From contig JBKCHQ010000049.1 in NCBI GenBank assembly GCA_046302715.1, forward strand, positions 1 to 5,540: a stretch of DNA of 5,540 bases, given 5' to 3'. This document shows positions 1 through 5,540 of the stretch, in pieces. The stretch's first letter is position 1. Every line of letters begins with the position of its first letter. A program made the translations under genes and the position numbers. The stretch comes from CAMCXT01 sp046302715. Lineage in GTDB: Bacteria; Bacteroidota; Bacteroidia; M30B66. The notes under the pieces are model-generated. The model had not been told where the DNA came from. It saw only the letters and a program-made list of their open reading frames with translations, and searched no databases.

Positions 1-1
1 A

Positions 2-541
2 CCCGATTGGGTAATTGCGCGGCATAATGGATTGATGTCGATAAAACGGGTGCCCGAAGAATTAACAGCTGAAGGGATAAAGGGCTTGTATTTTAATGTG
101 AATTTCTCGCCTCCGGCAGCGAATTGGAACACTACCATTCCATTGGCTTTGGTTACCATTCAAACTGGGGTAGAGTTAGGTATGGACGTGGCCATGTTCC
201 TGCACTTTGGCGCAACTGAAAAAATCTTGCAAATAGATGCCGGTGCTATTGCAACGGCGTATGTAGGAGCAAACGTGTTAGGTTGCCCGTTTTGTCTTGG
301 TGTGCGTGGAATTTTTATGGCCGAAGGTAAGGTGTATTTAAGCGGAAGCTCGCCCAGTACATTGAGCGGTTGTGCTTCTTTGACCTTAGCCGGTGTAGCC
401 TGTGGGGCAAGTTTCGAAACCACTGCAGGATGCAAGGTTTCTGTTGGAGGAGATGATTCGCCCAAACTCGATTTGCAGTGGACACCCTGCGGCACCCCAA
501 CTTCGAACATGGGTATTTTAGATAACGAATTGTGTCAATAG
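2..541 (+). CDS. C-terminal part of an unrecognised, cysteine-rich, probably exported protein (5' end outside window)
   Basis: The frame is open from base 2 to a TAG at 539-541, with no in-frame stop upstream. The first codons (PDWVIARHNG) already read like protein, so this is the 3' end of a longer gene; the TTG/ATG at 32-37 is probably not the true start. About 179 residues are visible. The first ~94 contain no cysteine. The last ~85 contain seven, at codons starting 284, 293, 371, 401, 431, 488 and 533, and those at 371, 401 and 431 are exactly ten residues apart. The sequence is rich in Gly, Ser, Thr and Ala with alternating hydrophobic residues, which suggests beta structure stabilised by disulfides outside the cytoplasm. 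No type IX sorting motif is visible at the C-terminus. The next gene starts two bases after the stop, so the two are very likely co-transcribed. I do not recognise the family. That it is real coding sequence is fairly sure; export is inferred from the cysteines and neighbours. Confidence 0.72.
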   Translation, partial: PDWVIARHNGLMSIKRVPEELTAEGIKGLYFNVNFSPPAANWNTTIPLALVTIQTGVELGMDVAMFLHFGATEKILQIDAGAIATAYVGANVLGCPFCLGVRGIFMAEGKVYLSGSSPSTLSGCASLTLAGVACGASFETTAGCKVSVGGDDSPKLDLQWTPCGTPTSNMGILDNELCQ

Positions 542-543
542 GT

Positions 544-2460
544 ATGAAAAAAACGGTAGGAATCATCCTCTCCTTTATCTGCAGTGTTTTTACTCTAAAT
601 GCACAGAAAATTATCTGTGGCAAATCGCCAAACGGCATCGTGTTGCATTACGATGGTCCGCTTAACTTCAAGCAGATCGAATTGCAGGTGCAAGGAAAAA
701 CCTTGAACAAGTTACAGCTAAAGCAAGATGCCAAAGGGTTCAAGAAAGCGCTCGAAAAGGCGTACGAAATGTTTCCTGAATACGAGACCTTGCATAGCTC
801 GCAGATAAAAAAACTCACCGATTCGATTGCGGCATATAAGACGACCGCTATGTTGCCCGGGGGCTATTATCTTATCACAAAATTGGCCTTAGGATTGGCA
901 TTTGTGCACCAAAAAGGGACAGAAAAGGATGCGTATACAGCACAAATGGATGGTGTATCAATCCCTGTAGAATGGGATAAACCGTCGAAATTTCCCGAAA
1001 ACACCTTTGTGCCGTATCGTTACAAGAGCGCCGCTGGCCGAATTCAAACCAGCTGGATCATCAAACCGGGCACGCCGGCCTTATTCGCGAAGCTTTTTCG
1101 CAAAGGCCACGAAGAGGTTACCTACAAGCCGGTTGAATCTGCTGCAATCAGGAATACTCATGGCAACGGCGATACGGTGCTGGTTGTGGCACGCGACACC
1201 TCATTGCCCAAATTATCCTATTATCAATACGCGATTAAAGCCTACGATTACTACGGCAATGCATCGGAGCCATCTTTGCCTATGATGGCCGATAACCTTG
1301 ATAATTCTACCATGCCTGTGGTATTGAAGTTTGTTGCCGAAGAAACTCCCAAAACAAGCCGGATCGAAATTCGGTGGCGGGTGGATTATGCCGAACGTGT
1401 AAAATCGATGATTTTACAGCGGAGTAACAGCCACGACCGAGATTTTCAGAACATTGCTACACTGAGCAACAGCGATACAATATACAGCGACGACCCGGTT
1501 AACCCAATGGAGGCGGTGTATTATCGCTTTATCATACACGACATTAAAGCCCCCCGATTTAATACCCCCGTGGTGCCCTTTGTGAGTCATGCAAAACCCG
1601 ATGTTTTTCCACCGCAAATGCCAGAAGTTTCTTGGAATGGTAAGTTCCCCGAAATAAAATGGACCATTTCCGACTCTTCAGCCCGAGGGTACAAAGTTTA
1701 TCGTTCAGAAGCAATTGGTGGTAATGCTGCATTGGTATCGCCGCTCATCTTTTATAAAAAAGGGGTGAAAACGTATTTGTGGATTGATAGCTCTGCTGCG
1801 TTAATGCCGGGAAAAACCTATCATTATGCCTTGGCAGGTCAAGGAAAAGGATACACAGAAAGTTCGTACTCAGGATTTGCCACCATTCGTATTCCGGATA
1901 GCAAAGCGCCACAATCGCCATCAGCCCCATTTATTCATAAAAAAGACAGTCGCACCATTTCGCTGGTATGGGCCTCAAATGGAGGCGATATCATGTCCGA
2001 AAAAGGAGTTAACGTTTACCGAGCCGAAAGCAAGCATGGGGCATATACCAGAATAAACAAAGAGGTTATTCTAAATTCAAATCAATTTACCGACACACCA
2101 CAGCCTATGGGTGATAGCATCTTCTATTGTATTAGTTCGGTTAATGCCAGCGGTATTGAGAGCGTGCGAAGCTTGCCCACAGGAATACGCTTTAACGACT
2201 CGCGCGAGGCCATTCCCCTGCTAATTCGTAGCGAGGAAGGATCGGTAATCTTTAGCTGGCCGGGTGGTAATCCCGATATTAAAACCGTATCGCTCGAGTT
2301 TTTGGCTGAAGGCGCTGCAGATATTACGATAATTAAAACCGAGGACGCAGCGAAATCAACCATCACACTTAACAATCCCGATAAAGGCTCTTACCGCATT
2401 GTTGGAACCGATGTTCAAGGCCGGAAAACACGCGAAGGCAATTGGGTGAGCTTTCCTTAA
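544..2460 (+). CDS. Secreted protein with multiple fibronectin type III-like repeats
   Basis: This encodes 638 residues from the ATG at 544. That start is chosen because MKKTVGIILSFICSVFTLNA is a good signal peptide, with cleavage expected between A20 and Q21; an in-frame GTG at 532 would add four residues and overlap the previous gene. C13 has no proper lipobox, so a lipoprotein is unlikely. After an unassigned N-terminal part (about 21-150, including a segment near 113-140 that resembles the end of such a repeat), FN3-like units lie at roughly 155-245, 258-348, 353-451 and 452-550, with a shorter all-beta C-terminal unit at 555-638. Signs are recurring Trp/Tyr core positions (IEIRWRVD, PEIKWTISD, ISLVWAS), GYKVYRSE and GVNVYRAE strands, and YxYAIKAYDYYGNASEPS-type endings. 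FN3 arrays usually act as spacers or binding modules, and no enzymatic domain is seen. There is no type IX sorting domain, so the final location (periplasm, surface or medium) is open. Repeat borders are estimated by eye. Confidence 0.85.
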   Translation: MKKTVGIILSFICSVFTLNAQKIICGKSPNGIVLHYDGPLNFKQIELQVQGKTLNKLQLKQDAKGFKKALEKAYEMFPEYETLHSSQIKKLTDSIAAYKTTAMLPGGYYLITKLALGLAFVHQKGTEKDAYTAQMDGVSIPVEWDKPSKFPENTFVPYRYKSAAGRIQTSWIIKPGTPALFAKLFRKGHEEVTYKPVESAAIRNTHGNGDTVLVVARDTSLPKLSYYQYAIKAYDYYGNASEPSLPMMADNLDNSTMPVVLKFVAEETPKTSRIEIRWRVDYAERVKSMILQRSNSHDRDFQNIATLSNSDTIYSDDPVNPMEAVYYRFIIHDIKAPRFNTPVVPFVSHAKPDVFPPQMPEVSWNGKFPEIKWTISDSSARGYKVYRSEAIGGNAALVSPLIFYKKGVKTYLWIDSSAALMPGKTYHYALAGQGKGYTESSYSGFATIRIPDSKAPQSPSAPFIHKKDSRTISLVWASNGGDIMSEKGVNVYRAESKHGAYTRINKEVILNSNQFTDTPQPMGDSIFYCISSVNASGIESVRSLPTGIRFNDSREAIPLLIRSEEGSVIFSWPGGNPDIKTVSLEFLAEGAADITIIKTEDAAKSTITLNNPDKGSYRIVGTDVQGRKTREGNWVSFP

Positions 2461-2590
2461 ATGGGAACCGGAGCAGATACACGATCTGGCGATGCGCGGG
2501 CTGGCTTTTCAGCAGGCCCTAAATATCACTCAATTGTGGGATGAATTTCAATTCGCCAATACCATACTTTTGCTAAAAAGAACACTATGA
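2450..2590 (+). other. Short open frame ending in an ATGA overlap with the next gene; possible small gene or gene remnant
   Basis: The 126-base gap between the FN3 gene and the next gene contains a frame open from 2450 (after a TGA at 2447-2449) to a TGA at 2588-2590. Its stop overlaps the ATG at 2587 as ATGA. From the only in-frame ATG (2492) it would encode 32 residues, MRGLAFQQALNITQLWDEFQ followed by FANTILLLKRTL; the codons before it also read like protein (WEPEQIHDLA). The mix of helix-favouring and hydrophobic residues looks more like real protein than the other frames here. It could be a small translated gene, a leader that couples translation, the tail of a deleted gene, or chance. 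The length is too short to decide. No Shine-Dalgarno sequence is seen before 2492. Confidence 0.2.
2565..2572 (+). promoter_or_regulatory. Candidate Bacteroidota -7 element (TACTTTTG) before the type IX-sorted protein gene
   Basis: TACTTTTG matches the Bacteroidota -7 consensus TAnnTTTG exactly. It lies 14 bases before the ATG at 2587, so a transcript from it would have a very short leader. No good -33 TTG is seen at the usual distance: the nearest TTG (2534-2536) is somewhat too far away, and TTTC at 2546-2549 is only a weak match. If active, the downstream gene could be expressed separately from the FN3 gene. An eight-base match with two free positions can easily arise by chance. Confidence 0.3.
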
Positions 2591-3642
2591 AAAACCTTTC
2601 TACACTTTTGCTTATTCTTTTAATAAACATTACGGTTAATGGCCAACTGTTATTTGATGCATCCAGTTTACCTGCTGCTGGAACGGTTCACCGGTATAAC
2701 GAGGGCATGGCAAACACCTTTCCTTCGGGCGCATCGGGAAGTTCGTGGAGTTTTACGCCAGTTCCCATGTTTGTCGATGATTCATCGCGCTACACCTATA
2801 AATCAATTACCGAAACACCCGAAGCACAATATTTTCCGGAAGCCAATATGGTGAAGGAGCGAATACTGATACAAAACAGCTTTGGTTCAGTTTACCGCGA
2901 TACCTTACTTTACTTTTATCGTTATGACAATTCGGGCTTGTATTATCATGGGCTTTGTCAGCCAGGGCAAGTACCCGACTATCCTTATGTGGGCGAAACC
3001 ATTGAATTGCCTTTTCCGCTGAGCAATGGATCGTTCGACGAGATTAGCGATTTTGTGGAGTTTACCTACACCAGCGGTGCCGATTCCATCATGCAACGCA
3101 GTTACATTACCCGCACCTACGAAGTAACGGCTGAAGGGGCTTTAACAGTTGCCGGAAATACACATCAAGTTTTGGCGCTACTTTTCACATACGAAAGCAT
3201 CGATTCGGTATTTACTTTTTCTCAAGCTACAAATGCATGGATCTTCGATTTTACCTCCGACAATGTTAGCGAAAAGGAGAGCTTTTATAGTCCTGCAATG
3301 GGTACCGCGATACTTACAGGAGAATTTTATCCTTCCGAAGGTCCCGGTTGGACGATAGCTTATTTAACTAATCCGCCAGTTACAACCAGTATTTCCGATG
3401 CCCAACAAGATGCAGCAAACGTGTATCCCAACCCAAGCAATGGCATGTTTAACGTGAATACCGGCATGCAGGGTAAATTCCGTTGTCGCATCTTCGATCT
3501 CAACGGGCGTTTGGTACAGGAAGCGTTGGTAAACTCGATGTTTTTTACCACCGATGTTTTGCCGGCCGGCGATTATACTTTGTTGCTGGAGTCGACAGAT
3601 GGCAAGGTGTCTTTTAGCAGAAAGTTGGCTGTAACCAAATAA
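2587..3642 (+). CDS. Exported protein with a type IX secretion C-terminal sorting domain
   Basis: This encodes 351 residues. Residues 1-19 (MKNLSTLLLILLINITVNG) form a signal peptide, with cleavage expected before Q20, which supports the ATG at 2587. The body (20-270) is rich in Tyr, Phe, Ser and Thr and looks like beta structure; I recognise no catalytic motif, so its activity is unknown. Residues 279-351 are a type A sorting domain of the type IX secretion system. They begin VYPNPSNGMFNV, continue with the strand CRIFDLNGRLVQEAL, and end LPAGDYTLLLESTDGK then SFSRKLAVTK, matching the usual pattern of a YPNP start, an aGxY strand near the end and a basic C-terminus. In this family the domain directs passage through the outer membrane and is normally removed, leaving the protein anchored or released. 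The gene follows the FN3 gene after 126 bases on the same strand and is closed by a strong terminator, so it is the last gene of this block. Confidence 0.9.
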   Translation: MKNLSTLLLILLINITVNGQLLFDASSLPAAGTVHRYNEGMANTFPSGASGSSWSFTPVPMFVDDSSRYTYKSITETPEAQYFPEANMVKERILIQNSFGSVYRDTLLYFYRYDNSGLYYHGLCQPGQVPDYPYVGETIELPFPLSNGSFDEISDFVEFTYTSGADSIMQRSYITRTYEVTAEGALTVAGNTHQVLALLFTYESIDSVFTFSQATNAWIFDFTSDNVSEKESFYSPAMGTAILTGEFYPSEGPGWTIAYLTNPPVTTSISDAQQDAANVYPNPSNGMFNVNTGMQGKFRCRIFDLNGRLVQEALVNSMFFTTDVLPAGDYTLLLESTDGKVSFSRKLAVTK

Positions 3643-3662
3643 TTAAATCAGTTTTTCTTTTT

Positions 3663-3703
3663 AATCCTGCACTTCTGTCAATGTGGTGCAGGATTTCTTT
3701 TTT
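3663..3703 (+). terminator. Strong intrinsic terminator after the secreted-protein gene block
   Basis: A perfect 10-bp stem is formed by AATCCTGCAC (3663-3672) and GTGCAGGATT (3686-3695), with a 13-base loop. The T-rich run TTTCTTTTTT (3694-3703) follows immediately. It begins 20 bases after the stop codon at 3642. On the opposite strand the stem is followed by an A-rich run, so it should act only on + strand transcripts. It separates the secreted-protein block from trhO. Confidence 0.9.
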
Positions 3704-3741
3704 CAAACGCCGCTAAGGAAGGATTACCTGCTCAGAATTAT

Positions 3742-3749
3742 TAACTTTA
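3742..3749 (+). promoter_or_regulatory. Candidate -7 element (TAACTTTA) for the trhO transcript
   Basis: TAACTTTA matches the Bacteroidota -7 consensus TAnnTTTG at all fixed positions but the last. It lies 19 bases before the trhO ATG. A new promoter is expected here because a strong terminator ends just upstream at 3703. No clear -33 TTG is seen at the right distance, so the exact site is uncertain. The bases between it and the ATG hold no Shine-Dalgarno sequence, as is common in this phylum. Confidence 0.4.
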
Positions 3750-3768
3750 CCGCACCAATTCAAGCAGT

Positions 3769-4833
3769 ATGTTTCTTCACAACCGGGTAAATGCCGAAGA
3801 GCTGAGGGAGCGCATCAAAAACGATCCTACACCGCGTACCACGCTGTCGTTTTATCGTTATGTAATTCTCGAAAATCCGCAGGAAACGCGCGATGAGCTT
3901 TACAAAGGCTGGTTCCCGCTTGGTGTTTTGGGGCGTATTTATGTTGCCCGCGAAGGCGTTAACGCCCAATTGAGCCTGCCCACCGAAAACCTCAATGCCT
4001 TCAGAACTTGGATTGATGCTTTTGCCCCGTTTAGCGGCGTGCCGTTTAAAATTGCTGTTGAAGACGATGGCAAATCGTTTTTTAAACTTGCCATTAAAAT
4101 ACGAAGTAAAATTGTTGCCGATGGGCTCGACGATAATTCCTTTGATGTAACCAATGTGGGCAATCATCTTTCGGCCGAAGAATTTAACGCCGCCATGAAC
4201 GACCCCGAAACGGTGGTGGTGGATATGCGCAACCATTACGAAGCCGAGGTAGGGCGCTTTGAAGGCGCCATCGTGCCCGATGTGGACACCTTTCGCGAAG
4301 AATTGCCTTGGGTGGTAGATCATCTGGCCGATAAGAAAGATAAAAAAGTGCTCATGTACTGCACCGGCGGCATTCGCTGCGAAAAGGCGTCGGCCTACTT
4401 GCGACATCATGGCTTTAACGATGTGAACCAGTTGCATGGTGGTATCATTGCCTATGCGCAGGAAATAAAAGCCAAAGGATTGGAGTCGAAATTCAAGGGT
4501 AAGAACTTTGTTTTCGACGATCGATTGGGCGAACGTATTACCGACGATATCATCAGCAATTGCCATCAGTGCGGCAATGCCTGCGACCAGCATACCAATT
4601 GCGCAAACGTCGATTGCAATCTACTTTTTATTCAATGCGATTCCTGCAAAAATCATTTTGCTAACTGTTGCAGCGAAGAGTGCCACGAGGTGGTGCAACT
4701 GCCCGAAGAAAAACAAAAGGAATTACGCAAAGGCAAATCCCATCCCTATACCAACATGATTTACCGCAAAGGCCGACTGCGACCGCACGGCAGCCAGCTG
4801 CAACACATGACCTTAAACAAGCAAAAGCCATGA
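3769..4833 (+). CDS. trhO: tRNA uridine(34) hydroxylase TrhO (YceA), rhodanese family
   Basis: This encodes 354 residues, full length beside E. coli TrhO (350). TrhO hydroxylates U34 of certain tRNAs to 5-hydroxyuridine using oxygen, which affects wobble decoding; it is cytoplasmic. Family landmarks run from end to end: an N-terminal domain with PRTTLSFYRYV and YVAREGVNAQLSLP (about 22-72), DDGKSFFKLAIKIRSKIVADG (about 99-119), and a rhodanese domain (about 130-235) with VVDMRNHYEAEVG and the loop YCTGGIRCEKAS, whose C198 is the expected active cysteine and C204 the second conserved one. GKNFVFDDRLGERI (from about 244) leads into a C-terminal rhodanase-C region with ten cysteines (265, 268, 272, 278, 283, 290, 293, 300, 301, 305), including CHQCG and LLFIQCDSC, probably a metal site or disulfides. 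The start is supported by alignment of MFLHNRVNAEEL with the E. coli N-terminus. The stop overlaps the next start as ATGA, implying translational coupling. Family assignment is from remembered motifs and is very secure. Confidence 0.97.
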   Translation: MFLHNRVNAEELRERIKNDPTPRTTLSFYRYVILENPQETRDELYKGWFPLGVLGRIYVAREGVNAQLSLPTENLNAFRTWIDAFAPFSGVPFKIAVEDDGKSFFKLAIKIRSKIVADGLDDNSFDVTNVGNHLSAEEFNAAMNDPETVVVDMRNHYEAEVGRFEGAIVPDVDTFREELPWVVDHLADKKDKKVLMYCTGGIRCEKASAYLRHHGFNDVNQLHGGIIAYAQEIKAKGLESKFKGKNFVFDDRLGERITDDIISNCHQCGNACDQHTNCANVDCNLLFIQCDSCKNHFANCCSEECHEVVQLPEEKQKELRKGKSHPYTNMIYRKGRLRPHGSQLQHMTLNKQKP

Positions 4834-5540
4834 ACTTCGACAATATCCTCACCGCCACTGATGCGGGAATTTTTACCATCACCATCAATCGGCCAGACAA
4901 GCTCAATGCCCTAAACCATAAAACCATTCAGGAAATTGGTTTAGCCATGCGCCTTGCCAACGATGATGCCGGGGTGCGTGGAATTATCATAACCGGATCG
5001 GGCGAGAAAGCCTTTGCTGCCGGAGCTGATATCAGCGAGTTTGCCGATTTTAATCGCCACGAAGCCGAAAAATTGAGCCGCGACGGAAATGACGTTTTTA
5101 CCGGTATAGAACATTCTCCAAAACCTGTAATTGCAGCGGTAAACGGATTTGCGTTGGGTGGCGGATGCGAATTGGCCATGTCCTGCCATCTGCGCATTGC
5201 CAGCGAAACGGCTCGCTTTGGCCAACCCGAGGTAAATTTGGGCGTAACGCCCGGATATGCCGGAACGCAGCGTCTGGTGCAGCTCATAGGCAAAGGTAAG
5301 GCGCTCGAATTTCTCATGACCGCCGACATGATTCCCGCTGCAGAGGCCTTAAGTCTTGGTCTGGTAAACCATGTAGTGCCGCAGGCCGAGTTGATGAACA
5401 AGTCGCGCGAAATACTTGGAAAAATTGCTAACAAAGGCCCGCTGGCCATCGCCGCCGTTATACGTTGTGTGAACAGCTATTTTGCTTATGACCAGGATGG
5501 ATTTGAAACCGAGATTCGTGAATTTTCGGAGTGCTTCGAA
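4830..5540 (+). CDS. Enoyl-CoA hydratase/isomerase (crotonase) family protein, 3' end outside window
   Basis: The frame is open from the ATG at 4830 to the window edge, giving 237 residues. Family members of this type are usually about 257-260, so only the last 20 or so are missing. Members add water to 2-enoyl-CoA esters in fatty-acid and related acyl-CoA breakdown in the cytoplasm. Motifs in order are ITINRPDKLNALN (17-29), the oxyanion-hole segment KAFAAGADISEF (60-71), PKPVIAAVNGFALGGGCELA (97-116) with E114, and FGQPEVNLGVTPGYAGTQRL (130-149) with E134. E114 and E134 correspond to the two catalytic glutamates of rat crotonase (E144, E164), which favours a true hydratase over an isomerase or other branch. 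Small departures are H120 where many crotonases have Asp, and A144 in place of Gly in the usual GYGGTQRL. Translation is probably coupled to trhO through the 4-base overlap. Exact substrate (short-chain, 3-hydroxybutyryl or other) cannot be told from sequence alone. Confidence 0.93.
   Translation, partial: MNFDNILTATDAGIFTITINRPDKLNALNHKTIQEIGLAMRLANDDAGVRGIIITGSGEKAFAAGADISEFADFNRHEAEKLSRDGNDVFTGIEHSPKPVIAAVNGFALGGGCELAMSCHLRIASETARFGQPEVNLGVTPGYAGTQRLVQLIGKGKALEFLMTADMIPAAEALSLGLVNHVVPQAELMNKSREILGKIANKGPLAIAAVIRCVNSYFAYDQDGFETEIREFSECFE

Noticed and set aside
532..543. An in-frame GTG that would start the FN3 protein four codons earlier, overlapping the previous gene.
   Set aside because: The ATG at 544 puts MKK directly at the front of a standard signal peptide; the extra residues (MSIG) would only lengthen its N-terminal region.
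2498..2519. An imperfect hairpin (GGGCT/GGCCC outer arm, GCT/AGC inner arm, TTTC loop) in the gap after the FN3 gene, considered as a terminator.
   Set aside because: The stem has a mismatch and a wobble pair and no T-run follows, so it lacks the second half of an intrinsic terminator.
2461..2544. A 27-codon frame starting with ATG directly after the FN3 stop codon (TAA ATG).
   Set aside because: The translation (MGTGADTRSGDARAGF...) looks like low-information sequence, and the alternative frame over the same bases looks more protein-like.
3561..3570. The perfect 10-base palindrome GCCGGCCGGC.
   Set aside because: It lies in the codons for the conserved LPAGDY stretch of the sorting domain and has no partner copy, so coding constraint explains it.
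3760..4593. A 277-codon open frame on the - strand opposite trhO.
   Set aside because: It lies wholly antisense to a gene with end-to-end family motifs, and its translation shows no recognisable domain. Long antisense frames are a common by-product of codon bias.
4561..4683. The ten-cysteine cluster at the end of TrhO, considered as an unusual added zinc domain.
   Set aside because: A cysteine-rich C-terminal rhodanase-C region with closely similar spacing is normal for TrhO, including the E. coli protein.
4928..5449. A 173-codon open frame on the - strand opposite the crotonase gene.
   Set aside because: The + strand frame holds clear crotonase motifs; the antisense translation is Ser/Ala/Pro-rich with no domain.

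Overview
The window looks like an ordinary chromosomal segment from a Bacteroidota (Bacteroidetes) genome. The strongest pointers are a type IX secretion C-terminal sorting domain (YPNPSNG type) on one protein, start codons with no clear Shine-Dalgarno sequence, and TAnnTTTG-like -7 promoter elements. Every supported gene is on the + strand and base composition is moderate and fairly even. No RNA gene, CRISPR array, insertion sequence or integrase was seen.

Bases 2-3642 hold a run of three exported or surface proteins. The first is the 3' end of a protein cut by the left edge. It has seven cysteines in its last ~85 residues and no family I recognise. Two bases after its stop begins a 638-residue protein with a signal peptide and several fibronectin type III-like repeats. 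After 126 bases comes a 351-residue protein with a signal peptide and a type IX sorting domain. The 126-base gap contains a short open frame whose stop overlaps the next start as ATGA, and an exact TAnnTTTG element. A strong intrinsic terminator at 3663-3703 ends the block.

Bases 3769-5540 hold a second, unrelated unit. The first gene is trhO (yceA), the oxygen-dependent hydroxylase of uridine 34 in tRNA. It overlaps by four bases (ATGA) an enoyl-CoA hydratase/crotonase-family gene that runs off the right edge. A -7-like element lies just upstream of trhO.

The first unit probably delivers proteins to the cell surface or outside, possibly acting together, but no substrate or partner can be read from the sequence. 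The second pairs a tRNA modification enzyme with an acyl-CoA enzyme, most likely for shared expression rather than one pathway. I found no convincing undescribed system. The points most worth checking are the short open frame at 2450-2590, the identity of the truncated cysteine-rich protein, and whether the trhO-crotonase pairing is conserved.
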